Assembly (NCBI RefSeq): GCF_000003815.2
Contig: NC_049979.1
Location: 1,097,865-1,161,864, forward strand
DNA from: Branchiostoma floridae
Taxonomy: Eukaryota > Chordata > Leptocardii > Amphioxiformes > Branchiostomatidae
Direction of reading: 5' to 3'
DNA: 64,000 nucleotides
Under the pieces are notes generated by a model, which worked only from the letters and a program-made list of their open reading frames with translations, made no database searches and was not told where the DNA came from. The stretch's first letter is position 1. Each line of letters opens with the position of its first letter. Made by a program: the position numbers and the translations under genes. Shown here piece by piece: positions 53,783 through 64,000 of this stretch.

Positions 53783-54680
53783 AATTCCGGGCGGTGGACA
53801 GGGCAGGGGAAACAAAGGACACTACTCTGTTGGACATGAATTAAGCCAACTTTTATCTACACAATCAAAGACAAGGTCAGTGCTCATCCAATCCTGCCCG
53901 AGTTATATGCAAAGATTTTCCCAGTTTTTCTATCGGTGTATCAACACAGAAGGCACCAAGTTCAAACGAAAGGACAACATACAAATGGAACAGCCAACAT
54001 CTGATGCAGATATGAAAAACACAAGACTTTCCACCATCGAGCCAATAAATACAGCCAATACCCGTTACTTTTTATGCAGGCTATGTCAATTTTACTGCCG
54101 CCAGCTGATACAAGCTGTCTGGCAAATCCGCACGCAACAATACAGTAGTACTAAACCATACTAGACGTCAACTTTGAAAGGTCGCGCGGACAACATATTT
54201 GGCCATTTCTCAGCTACTGCTGAATTGCTGAACATCATGTTCCTGAAAATGTCTTATGTCAGTCATATCTAACAATTCAAACCAGCTTTTTGACTTTAGG
54301 AATAAAAATCGCGATTTGCAAGACCCATGGCCATTTGTATCTAGTACGAGCATTAAACGATCGGACACGGTGCGATGGAACTCGGACGCTCACTCCTCCA
54401 TCTGACAGTTTCTAACGAGTGGAATGAATGTCTCCGTACAGCGGGGTTAAACGGGAATGAATAAGTGTAAATACCTGTCGGTTCTGTGGGTTTTCCGGGG
54501 CAAGCCCGCCGTCACCGGCTCATAAATCAGGCGTGCGGCGGCACGTGTGAGGCTCACCGCCCGAGGACCTGGACATAAATCACGATACGCAGCGGAACAC
54601 CCGCCCTCCCGCTGTGTCGGTTTATGAGATCCCGAATATGCAAATCACGGCCACGGTGCGGCACTGGGGACTTGTTTCAC
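53783..54680. other. No gene; GC-rich patch with CATAAATCA motifs
   Basis: 54475-54670 is CG-rich with CTCATAAATCAGG, GGCGGCACGTGTGAGG, GACATAAATCACG and ATATGCAAATCACG. A regulatory function is possible but unproven. Confidence 0.45.
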
Positions 54681-54752
54681 CCGGATATCTCTGCATAATA
54701 AACCCTCCCTCACTGTCAGTCAGTCTATACAGACCATGACACTACGCAACAA
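54681..54752. promoter_or_regulatory. Conserved short island, copy 2 (pair with 33958-34025)
   Basis: See copy 1. Confidence 0.4.
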
Positions 54753-54968
54753 CAAAAAAACAACTAAGCGGCAGAGGAGACTACAATGCAAAAGTGTATA
54801 ACTTGAATACAAAATACATAAGCTTAACGTTGCAACTTAATAAAGTAAGACAGACGAAACCAGAACGGTAGGGAAACACGAATATTCCTAATGTTTAGTA
54901 ATAGGTGGCATTGATGTTTCCAAACATTGGGAAAGGTTTTAATTCCATTTCTGTCTCTTGTAGTGGTT

Positions 54969-55055
54969 GGTGAGAGACCTTCCAGATCAGTCATAACACG
55001 AGAGCCTACAACATATTAACAGTCGTCCTGAGTGGCAGTCCCTTGGTATTTATAA
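54969..55055. promoter_or_regulatory. Paired island B, copy 2
   Basis: See 47565-47640. Confidence 0.5.
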
Positions 55056-55315
55056 AAAGCGCGTCCCATTGATGAGGGTATGTTTTGATGAATGCCATAT
55101 TGACATGGTAGGGCTAGAAGCTGGTACATTGGTACAATCTCATAGTCAACATTCAACAACTCCCAAGCCCTAAATGTGTTTTTTGCGGTGCTATTCATAT
55201 CGACTTGCTACTGTTATCATCATTGTGTTGGATGGGTGGATTGTTATTTTTTGTTCTTTGAAAAATCTAATAAAAAGGGAGAAAAATGGTAATCATGACA
55301 GATCACCGTTTTCCC

Positions 55316-55657
55316 TAAAGCTAAGGGCACAACCCGCCGTATGTGCAAATACGTGCTGTCTACGTGCCAAAACGTGGGCAACTTTTTGGGATCAGTGAGT
55401 GCTTAGTACCGCCTACGTACGAACTCGTAGGGAATCCGACGGATTTTGGAGCACGCAGACACGCCGTAGAACTTTACGTGTAGGCAAAACTTTGTGTGCC
55501 ATATGCATCGGGCTGCGGATTCGCCCCCGTACGTGCCAGTACGGGCGACGCGCCTGCCCTGTATAGCCTGAACGTTTTCAGAAATACGTGGCGGACGTGG
55601 CCTCACAAAAAACGTACGGACAAATTGAACGTACGGAGGGTTGTGCCCTTAGCTTTA
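55316..55657 (+). mobile_element. TIR element, TAAAGCTAAGGGCACAACCC family, most intact copy
   Basis: 342 bp with inverted ends TAAAGCTAAGGGCACAACCC and GGGTTGTGCCCTTAGCTTTA. The interior matches the nested copy at 18268-18604 over its length. No matching target duplication is obvious. Rich in ACGTAC; non-coding, although frames are open on both strands. Confidence 0.88.
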
Positions 55658-55701
55658 CACCGGCCTCCCGTCCCTCTCCTGACGTCTCCTGACGGCACCA
55701 C

Positions 55702-55910
55702 CATGACAGTGATGCATCACTGTTTCCCATCCAGTAAGCCCGTAAATCCCTGTTAGCGGCCAATCATAGCCCGTAAATCCCTGTTAGCAGCCAATCATAG
55801 CTTATAATAAAGCTGTTTGTCTTTGGACGCGGGTCTAATGGATGGAACAGCCAGAGGTAATCAAAACCTTGTTCGGCGCAATTTGAAACGTTGATAGAAT
55901 TAGCCTTTGA
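55702..55910. promoter_or_regulatory. Paired island C, copy 2, with a local 33-bp duplication
   Basis: CCCGTAAATCCCTGTTAGC(G/A)GCCAATCATAG occurs twice in tandem (55739 and 55771), then TTATAATAAAGCTGTTTG and TTAGCCTTTGAT. Copy 1 (48515) has a single unit. Confidence 0.6.
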
Positions 55911-56577
55911 TTTGAGTGTTGAATACATATAGATGTGCCGAAATGTCTGGCAACCTGTGTTTACAGGTAGCTATTAGCAGTAACTTGAAGCCGCATTTGG
56001 TTTTGCGTATGAAAGAAAATGCAACAAGGCCCACTGAATATGAAAGAAGGTACGGATTCCACACATGCACATTGATTAGAAATTCAGAGAACAAGACTGT
56101 AAAGTTGATGATCAGTACTACCCTAGTTTTCTATATCCTGAGAATAAAGTTTCAACGGTTGCCATTTTACCAAAGTAGCAAACGTGTTAAGGAATTTTGC
56201 AAACCTCCAGCTTTGACCAGAAACTTCAGAAAGGGCGGCTTAAAGATCGCATTAACTTAAACGAACAACACATTTCATTCTGAACTAGGAAATTGATAAA
56301 GAAAAAAGAAACAACTACTAGTATACTGATTTGAAATACCAAGTTATGTTAAGTACTTAGTGGACAAAAGACAAAATGTACAAGAAAAAACAACAATGAA
56401 ATCTGACATGATAATTGTGGATGCGCGTTTGATCATCTAAAGTACCCTTGACCTTCACTACCGTAAATTCGACACCCCATTTTTCGGCACTTCCACCCCC
56501 ATGGCGCGCGGGAACACGTGACTGCCTCCCCATGATGGATGACTCCCAAGGGGACACAAAACGGTCTGAAATCTCCG
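55911..56577. other. No recognisable gene
   Basis: Open frame 55916-56260 shows no motif. Confidence 0.45.
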
Positions 56578-56628
56578 CTATTTTCCCGGAAAGGGCCTGA
56601 TTGTCATGGATGATGGATCTGCATCCGT
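56578..56628. promoter_or_regulatory. Paired island D, copy 2
   Basis: See 48981-49028. Confidence 0.5.
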
Positions 56629-56639
56629 GTTGGTCCGTA

Positions 56640-56885
56640 CAGGAAACCCGGCAACAACAATCACAGGGAAGGTTTTACCGATAAGCAAAGCGACGTCCCG
56701 TTTATGTGGCACTGTCTTCCTTGCTAACTTGCACTATCTACAAAAGTAAACAAACACCCGTTGGAAAAGTTTTCTTCTCTTTTAAAATATCACAGGAAAC
56801 CTGGCAACAATAAGCACAGGTAAGGTTTTGCCGATCTACAAAAGCAAACAAAGACCCGTTGGAAAAGTGTTCTTCTGTTTTAAAA
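56640..56885. repeat. Interleaved local duplications
   Basis: CAGGAAACCCGGCAACAACA at 56640 recurs at about 56792, and CTACAAAAGTAAACAAACAC + CCGTTGGAAAAG at 56738 recurs at about 56835. The open frame after 56828 is not recognised. Confidence 0.85.
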
Positions 56886-57330
56886 AATCAGACTTCTTTA
56901 ATGAAGCGTTCAGGAAAGCAGGTCTGCAATGTTTGCACACAACGCAAGCCCTTAGTGAAGGAAAAGTGAAGGATGAAAACCTACTGACTTTTCAGCACCA
57001 GGGACAGCACCAAGTAGTTGTGCCATGTGCGGAAATAAGTCAAGCTACTCGAGACAGACAGACTGAGAAATCAGTCGCAACTGTAAGGAAGCTGCACAGA
57101 ATGCAATAAGAATAAACTAAGGTTGGCGTGATTCCCGTTTACTGCGGAAAATCCTATGTACATGTATTAGATGGAAAATGTATTTCACAAGGATAAGCTC
57201 CGATGTCTTTCTCGTCCTCGGTTCCTACCAGTCTGTGTCTGTCTTTGGACGTCTTTCAGGGGGATCTAGTTCTGTCTCTCTTTGATGACTTATGTTGGTA
57301 GTAATTCGTTACGTTGTCGAAAATGACTGA
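56886..57330. other. No recognisable gene
   Basis: Nothing supported. Confidence 0.45.
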
Positions 57331-57334
57331 CTTG

Positions 57335-57478
57335 TCAGGTGCACTCGTCAGGGGGTCGGGGGTGGTGGGCCCTCATGTGGCTACTGGGGTGTCTTTGATG
57401 ACTCTTGGTAGTCCTTCAGGTGCACTCGTCAGGAGGTGAGAAGGAGTGGGGGATCCCTCATGTGTCTTTGATGACTTA
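57335..57478. repeat. ~80-bp direct duplication
   Basis: CAGGTGCACTCGTCAGGGGG ... CTCATGTG ... GTGTCTTTGATGACT occurs twice. Confidence 0.85.
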
Positions 57479-57697
57479 GTTGCTCGATAAATCTACAAGT
57501 GTTTCGTGCAACGCGATTGTTCCACATGAAAACGATTTTAGTTGTTGCCTGATTCTGACTTACTTATCTGCATTTGTGCTTGTAACCAAAGTGATGATCT
57601 ACACAAGTACCGTAACATCATATACGAGATAGTTAGTTAGACACCGTCGTGATCCATGTGGAATGGAGGGCATCTGACTATCGTCCGGCGACCTAAC

Positions 57698-57840
57698 GAC
57701 TGCAATTGAGGCTTGATAGTTTGAGTGATGGGGGGACTGATGGGAGTCCGGGATGCTGCAGGCGCACACATGAATGTTTCAGTGAGGCGGCATCACGTGG
57801 TCTCGGAATCCGCCACTATGTGCACGCGACATCTGCAGTC
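57698..57840. promoter_or_regulatory. Paired island E, copy 2
   Basis: See 49236-49380. Confidence 0.55.
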
Positions 57841-57884
57841 AGCGAGCATTGGGTGGGTCTAGGGGAAACACACATGCATGCAAA

Positions 57885-57885
<1 letters not shown>

Positions 57886-57931
<46 letters not shown>

Positions 57932-58028
57932 GCACACGCACACACACACACACACATAGATACACACATACATACATATACACACACGCAGGGTCATGAA
58001 CACACATACATACAAACACACACACATA
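57886..58028. repeat. (CA)n / (ACAT)n microsatellite
   Basis: Long CA tract with GCACAC and ACATACAT interruptions. Open frames across it are artefacts. Confidence 0.97.
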
Positions 58029-58190
58029 TGCTTAGCGTGCGTAGTCCAGTGGTTAGCGGCCCTACCTCTCAATCACCCGACATGCACACACCGAAAAGGG
58101 TTGCAGTCTTTTAATATAGGACGTTAAGCCATGTTCCACTGTCTATTGTGTATGAACACACCCATAGAAAGCATAGAAAGCAAACAAACA
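58029..58190 (+). mobile_element. tRNA-derived SINE (probable)
   Basis: TGCGTAGTCCAGTGGTTAGC at 58039-58058 resembles a tRNA-type A box (TAGTCCAGTGG), followed by GCCCTACCTCTCAATCA. A degenerate B-box-like GGGTTGCAGTC lies about 45 bp on, and then a non-tRNA body TAGGACGTTAAGCCATGTTC. It lacks a full cloverleaf, so it is not a functional tRNA gene. Confidence 0.5.
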
Positions 58191-59368
58191 AGAATTCAAC
58201 AATCTACACGTGGTTTGATTGTGTTGTAACTTTTCTTGGATCGCTAGAAAAGTATGTCGATTATAAGATTGACTAATAATTGTCAAAATGTTCATGTTGT
58301 GGAAGTTATATTAGGAGAAATGTCTTCACCCGTCTGTAGACGTCTCCTTGAGACCCTTGCCGTGTGTAAAACTAATCTTAGAGAAATTGACTACTAATCC
58401 TATGCACAGATTAATTATCATTCTAAAAACAAAGGCGGGTCAAGTGTGACATATTTATAACCTTTAGGGCTCGAGTGTGGAAGTTTTCTTACGACGAATC
58501 GTTCCCAGAAGACCAAGGTGCTTATTGCGGCGATGTGTATCATGGCTGATAACGGGAACTACAGCGCCTACGGAGGCCCATAAATCCCGTCCCGCGCGCA
58601 CGGCTGTCTGCGGCCCCGCACAAGTCCGTAATTTAGCGCACCCTGTAGAATTAGCCGCGCGTTCCCTCGCTTCACAACGCGTAGATGATTTAGCTTCATT
58701 GTGTGAAGATACCTTATCGACATGGAGAAAAATCCCAATTGAAAGAAACGACACTGAAATATTCATAAAACGATAAGCACATTCAACGTATGAGTAAGAA
58801 CGACTTTTTTCTACACATACCTGCCTTAGGCGAGAGAAATAACATCTAGAAAAGGAAGGGCAAATCTGCGAACCTGACAAGAGAAAATACGATTATTTTT
58901 TAACCATCTCCTCTTGCATCTAGTCCTTTTACTTTTGGTAGCGACTCAATCGCTTTTTTCTCGCAAAACCCTGCAAGACCCAGTCCCTATCTTTATCGCT
59001 ATTTGTCATTCATACGGGCAATGCGCCAAAGAAGTTCCCATCGGACATTACATTAGCCTGTAAGTGTTTAATGTGTCTCTAATCCATCAACGTGGGTCGG
59101 GGACAGGGACGGAGCGTCCTACTTTCAGCAGATCGGTCTGTTTCGTGACACTGGGTATAACAACGGGTAGCGTGTATTGGCATGCCTGGGCACAGAGATG
59201 CCAGTACACGATTCCTTTGATTTGAATTCAAACTAGGCCCTAGAGATCATTTTGGGCAAGGTCTCTCATTTGAGTAGGATTGGAGTTACTTTTGAGGATT
59301 AAAACAACGATATAAGAATTTTGAAAGCAAGAAAACATTTGGATGGATGCCAGTCATGCTTCTGCCTA
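58191..59368. other. No gene; CG-rich patch at 58560-58690
   Basis: GGCCCATAAATCCCGTCCCG and neighbouring CG-rich sequence resemble the other CATAAATC patches. Frames open on both strands here have no domain. Confidence 0.45.
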
Positions 59369-59561
59369 CGTCACATTTCCAAACCGGGGCCTGGGCGGGT
59401 AGCTTTCGGGAACGAAAAGTATAACATAAAAGACACCACAAAACTACATAAGACGCAAATAGAATAGTCGTGGGCATTATCTGTGTATACTTCTACGTGT
59501 ACGTTTCTATTTTTCATTTCCATAAACAGCTCAGCTGAGCCCCGGTCTGGAAATGTGACGT
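59369..59561. mobile_element. MITE, ACATTTCCAAACCGGGGC family, best-preserved copy
   Basis: ACGTCACATTTCCAAACCGG ... AGCTTTCGGGAACGAAAAGT on the left; TCATTTCCATAAACAGCTCA ... GCCCCGGTCTGGAAATGTGA + CGT on the right. About 190 bp. The shared interior with 51090-51268 proves a single family. Confidence 0.9.
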
Positions 59562-60454
59562 TAGTCTTAGTAAGAAGCCAAAAGCTTTCTATGCTCTTAT
59601 CGACAGGTTTGGTTTCTCCGCATGATCTTACATAATTTTCGATACTGTTTCATAACGAGCGCTCGAGCATAAACCCCTCATTGAAGCTCGTTTGCCTTTG
59701 TGCGTATTTTGTATATAAAGTAGTGGAAGCGGATGCATGCTATACTGAAGGCCATTGACGTCTCAAGAGAGGACATATTCGTCTGTCCACTCTGGCCGGT
59801 TAGGGTCTGGCTTCTCTCCAACAGGCTTGAGGTGACACAGGAATCCCAACCATGCATACACAACAACAATCTGACATAGGACACACCCAGATAATGTATG
59901 GACTTAAAGATAGCATCAGTGAAATAAGTGGGTGTATTTGCAATTCAAATATCTGCGGAGAGTTAGTGACTGGACGTAACTTGGTGTTCAACCAGAGACG
60001 TCGTTAAAAAATGAAACGATTTTCTGGAAATGATTCATCCGCAAACATCACTTGCTAATAACAATGATCTTTCTGTCGCTTGTTTATTTTATTGTCCTGA
60101 ACATTATCTTTCTGGGGACGTGTAAACTGCAGGGCGTGGCCTTGGAAACGGATTTGGACTTCGACTGATTCCCCTCGTTTGCTTGTGCAAGATCGAAATT
60201 CTGGTTTTTCATCACACGTTGGTGTACGTTCGACTGCAGTCCACATGTTGCCTTTTTGCAAACAAAGGACCGTGTTGTGTGTTGCACAAAATGACATACC
60301 TGTCACCGCAGGTAAGCCGTCGAGAAACAAACGTTAAGACAGTTTACTGTGAGCGTAGTTGTGCGTAGTTGCGTAGTTGTCCTAAAAATCTCATGGAGAC
60401 AAAGAATATCAAACAAAGAACTTTGTTTTGCGTTTTGCACTGCTAGAGGAAAAA
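59562..60454. other. No recognisable gene
   Basis: Nothing supported. Confidence 0.45.
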
Positions 60455-60660
60455 GGATGAAGTAGTGCACAAACTATTCCTGTGGAATCCGAACCACGGA
60501 AACAGAGGCAGGGGAAGACCGTGGAAGTCGTGTACTAAACAGCTTGCTGATGACAGCGGTTTGGACCTGCAACTTCCCGCAGCGATGGATGACAAAGAGG
60601 GGTGGAGGAAACTAGCAATGTGGAGACTCCGAGCGAGCTCACCGGAGTGAGTGAGTGAGT
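60455..60660 (+). pseudogene. LINE fragment, extreme C-terminus
   Basis: The frame reads VVHKLFLWNPNHGNRGRGRP + WKSCTKQLADDSGLDLQLPA, then MDDKEGWRKLAMWRLRASSP and a stop, followed by GAGTGAGTGAGT. The order LWxP..G.RGRP / L..DSGL / MxDxxxWRxL..R is the same C-terminal tail seen at 17655-18050, after the RT domain of many non-LTR elements. Only about 65 codons remain, so it is a strongly 5'-truncated insertion. The GAGT repeat may be its 3' tail. Confidence 0.75.
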
Positions 60661-61149
60661 TGTGCCCCAATATGCAGCCTCCCCACGCGTGGCATTAGTA
60701 CACAACCACTGCAGCCAGACGTGCAAATCGACCCATTCTGACCATGTATGATAAGACGTTGATTGGCCCTCCGTGGCAATCACTTACGCACAACCAACTA
60801 TTCATTAGGATGATTAAAGCCTTAAAGAGCAGACTGAGTCACCGTCCAACCCAGCTGACCGGCTCAACATCATTTAATGTCGAAGAAATCACAAAGCTTT
60901 ATTTTTTTTATCAATCAAAAGGTCCTTGTCAATCGTCATGTGCTTTGTGCTAACACCAATCACTAGGGGCCAGGACAGCACCACACAGCGCCAAGCAACA
61001 GAATTACAGCCAAATACTTGATAAATTTTCAAACTTGTTACTCTAGTTACAAAATGGAGGTATTAATTTCATTTCTAGTGGCGAACAGAATCAGAGCCTA
61101 CCGATTCATATGATGCTGCTTATATTTTGGGTCCTATTAACATATTCCC
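60661..61149. other. No recognisable gene
   Basis: Nothing supported. Confidence 0.45.
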
Positions 61150-61312
61150 GAGCCCCTGGTCTCGGCTTCACCTTCCTTCCTGGGGACGAGGCGGATAAAG
61201 GCGTTGGGACCCCTGGGGACGAGTGAGAGTGAGCGGGGCCACGGACCCCCCGCCGGTTCACTTTACACCGAGTTAACAACATAATCCGGGACATTCACAC
61301 ACCTGTCACGGC
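61150..61312. promoter_or_regulatory. Conserved GC-rich island, copy 2 (pair with 21412-21570)
   Basis: See 21412-21570. About 150 bp of strong colinear identity, the strongest of the paired islands. Confidence 0.5.
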
Positions 61313-62720
61313 CTCATCACTAAAAACCTGGCCCAATGTTGTCAGTGTCATATAATATAATACAAGACCCCTGAATCTTGAAAAGGGTTGAGCTTCAATG
61401 AATGCTGAACACTAAATGCCCCCCTCCACCGCACAGCTACAAGTAGACATTATGTAAACTAAAAAAACAAAAACAACTACGTTTTCCTAGTTGCCCGTCT
61501 CTGTGCCAAACTGTGTACCTACAATTATAGACGAACAAACTTGGTGTGATATCAGCTGCCATAACTAGTCAGAAGCAGCATCACCATCATCATGGACAAT
61601 GCGAGACTTGATAGACAAGACACTGAAGTCTTCCTCAAAGTTCTGGAATTCTGTCAAATATGACAGGGACCTACAGCCTCGTCAGATTTGGGCTGAGTAT
61701 CCAATCTCTTCAAGCTCGTAAGAAGCACCCAGCATAAACCAAAACACGCCGAGCCTTCGACTATCAGCACTCCACCGGCGCACCTTCATGCTTTTAGCAT
61801 AGTGTTACCATAAGCCGAGGCTTGAAAGCACCCAAGACTCTCAGCAGTTCGTAGGTGGCGATCTCGACGAAAACATATCTAATATTCTGTTGATTTTTGC
61901 AGCATCATTGGCACTGACCGGTCTCAATAAAGAGAACTAGTGGGATATCAACTGTATAGACAATTTCTGAAGCTACTCAATGCACACCAAAGGGCGAATG
62001 AAACAACGTGTTTGGTAGGTATTATCGCTTGAAGGTCATTCAGCACCAGGGACAAAGGCCGAAGCAACAAGTCAAACGGAAAACCTCGCAAACCTGAGTA
62101 CAGTTTTCCTGATGACTTATACGTGCACACACACACATAATATGCAGTATTCACTGTACTGTCAACAAGATATGCGTGATGTATAGTGGAACACATGACA
62201 GATTTCATAAAGTCCTCATGTAGAGGACACTTGACTGCACTGCCGCGAAATAAAACTATGTGTGCAGCTGCGACGCGCAAGATCTACCATCAACAATGGA
62301 TAAGCCGAGCGTTCTTCCACACAAAGATAGCCTACAAAATAATTCAGTAGGTAGGGATAGAGATTCTCTTGACACTAGAGGTGAAATGGATGTATGAAAA
62401 ATGGCTATACATACAAATGTACGCGTCCATATATAAACATAGGCCTGTACCCAATACAACGCAGTGTGGTATTGTACCGAAGCAACACTGCTTATACATA
62501 AAAGTCACCACCTAAACTGAGAGTGTACCAATACGAAATTGTAAAAGCTACACAATAGACAATAGATGATCTCAAACTTTGAGAGAGGTAAATGTTTACC
62601 AAAACCATGTTGGCGACCAGATATATACATATATAGGACTCATAAAATTCCTCAATAATTTCAGCGTTTCAAGTCCTTAGGGGATGAGATGATAGCGCTT
62701 ACCAGTCGCGTTATAGCAGG
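61313..62720. other. No recognisable gene
   Basis: Open frames (e.g. 61948-62280 minus) have no motif. Confidence 0.45.
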
Positions 62721-62865
62721 GTGTAGTCCCCGGTGTTCAATAGCTTCGTTCCAGCGAGGTAGCTTCCAGCACGCCCGGCAAGGAGCAGGGTGTAGTCCCC
62801 GGTGTTCACCAGTTTCCTTACAGGGAGGTGGCCTCCAGCACGCCCGGTAACGAGACTATACAGAC
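62721..62865 (-). repeat. 72-bp direct duplication that keeps an open frame on the minus strand
   Basis: GGTGTAGTCCCCGGTGTTCA recurs 72 bp on, and CCAGCACGCCCGG occurs in both. On the minus strand both units read in one frame as GRAG(G/S)(H/Y)L...L(V/L)NTGDYTLL. A stop then follows, and a GGTAAGC donor-like site lies just beyond. It could be part of a repeat-domain exon of a host gene, or only a duplication. No family recognised. Confidence 0.45.
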
Positions 62866-63133
62866 TGCATATGGAACATCCCATCGATGGTTTCAGCACT
62901 GTAGAGACGAGATTGTAGCGTACTACTCTAGTTTGTGGCAACGTGAAGAATTGTATCCAATGCTCGAGCAGCACGTGCGGCGGTGAAACGGTGGAAAATC
63001 AGCCTTGTCAATCACGCGGACATTTATGTTATCTACAGATAACATCTCTTCACCATGTCACGTGACGTGTGGCGTTGGGCCTGGTGAGATTATATACATG
63101 GTAGCAGCCAAACCCGGAGGATTATGGTATGCT
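62866..63133. other. No recognisable gene
   Basis: The minus-strand frame from 62974 into the duplication lacks a recognisable domain. Confidence 0.4.
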
Positions 63134-63233
63134 NNNNNNNNNNNNNNNNNNNNNNNNNNNNNNNNNNNNNNNNNNNNNNNNNNNNNNNNNNNNNNNNNNN
63201 NNNNNNNNNNNNNNNNNNNNNNNNNNNNNNNNN
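63134..63233. other. Assembly gap (100 N, probably nominal)
   Basis: Exactly 100 N. Confidence 1.
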
Positions 63234-64000
63234 CATGTCGGCCTGGAACTTTTGAAAATCATGATGGTTTAGGATCAGGTAATAATTCTAAAAGACTACA
63301 CCAGACACACGCAAACAAGCAACTACATGGCATGTACACTTGAGTTCGGTCAAGCGACTTTTCATCATAGTTTTGCACGCGTGAGGCTGAACTCTCATTA
63401 CTACTTACGATGTGTCGACTCCCCTCTTGAAAATTGACCGCTAAAATTTACTAAGCAAACACTATACTTAAAGGTCTACCTGCTGGGCCGTATGTTACAT
63501 CTAAAAGAAATTATGTGCGCACCAAATTTACGAACGTCAAACAACTCGTTTCTCTTCCTACTCTCTCCCATCTGAGAGTACAGCTACTTCGATGTAGTTT
63601 AGACATCCAGGTAATAAGATATGCCAAAAAGCAATTACTCAAGCAACTGGATATGATTTGGAAACGGTCAAACGTTTCAACTGGTATCCACCAGTTTTCG
63701 TCAGTGATACTGGAGTGATCTGGAAGAAACAGCTACAATAGATCAGGTCACTGTCATTCATCTCTCTGACCAACCATATCCATCGCACGCTGACTTCATC
63801 CAAGTCACCATATCATCTCAGTTGGAAATGTGAGTCCAACACAGTACACGTACAGAAGGCAAGATCTTAAATGATTCCATTGTTGTTACTGAACAACTGA
63901 ACAAAAGAGTTGCATGGCACGCTTGTGTCCGTTTCTAGCTGACGGATGTCCTCCCCTTGACCACAGCTCAATGTCATCTATCAATATGACCAATGACACT
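63234..64000. other. No recognisable gene
   Basis: Nothing supported to the end of the window. Confidence 0.45.

Noticed and set aside
58039-58110. tRNA gene
   Set aside because: An A-box-like segment is present but there is no cloverleaf and the B box is degenerate; better explained as a SINE.
57706-58114. His-Thr-rich and Cys-Val-rich frames
   Set aside because: Readings of the (CA)n microsatellite.

Overview
The window looks like non-genic DNA from an invertebrate deuterostome, most likely a lancelet (Branchiostoma). The basis is the mix of short inverted-repeat transposons, degraded non-LTR retrotransposons, many minisatellites, a tRNA-like SINE, a mariner relic and runs of N typical of a draft animal assembly. 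The species call is inference from repeat style; no host gene fixes it. There is no bacterial-style operon, no rRNA gene, no complete tRNA gene and no CRISPR array. Almost all longer open frames are readings of tandem repeats, microsatellites or gaps.

Layout: 0-2.6 kb, a LINE endonuclease-end fragment on the minus strand, a 41-bp tandem array and the first short inverted-repeat element. 2.6-9.7 kb, microsatellite and gap, two more such elements, and 91-bp, 15-bp and GC-rich ~55-bp arrays. 10-19 kb, a transposon-dense block: a Harbinger-like MITE, an internally deleted mariner, a perfect hairpin, a TIR element that contains a predicted intron-bearing coding sequence, a Helitron-like element, a LINE 3' fragment and a three-deep nest of elements. 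19-30 kb, local duplications, a large 48-bp minisatellite, further MITEs and one isolated exon-like segment. 30-40 kb, a LINE reverse-transcriptase fragment, an inverted pair of elements, and a second LINE split by a 1.54-kb foldback element with G-run-rich arms. 40-46 kb, several minisatellites, a 9-bp-TSD foldback and an 82-bp array built on a transposon end. 46-58 kb, unique-looking DNA in which five short islands occur twice in the same order (46.1-49.4 kb and 52.6-57.8 kb), plus more MITEs. 58-64 kb, SINE, MITE and LINE scraps, and a GC-rich block that matches one at 21.4 kb.

The unifying feature is one transposon superfamily with termini TA(C/A)TCTCCAAGCAGA and 9-bp target duplications, exact or nearly exact at most copies. 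It includes short MITEs, nested copies, a tandem array derived from its end, and one larger member (13527-14248) carrying two phase-0 exons. The 9-bp TSD suggests a Mutator-like relationship, but no transposase is visible.
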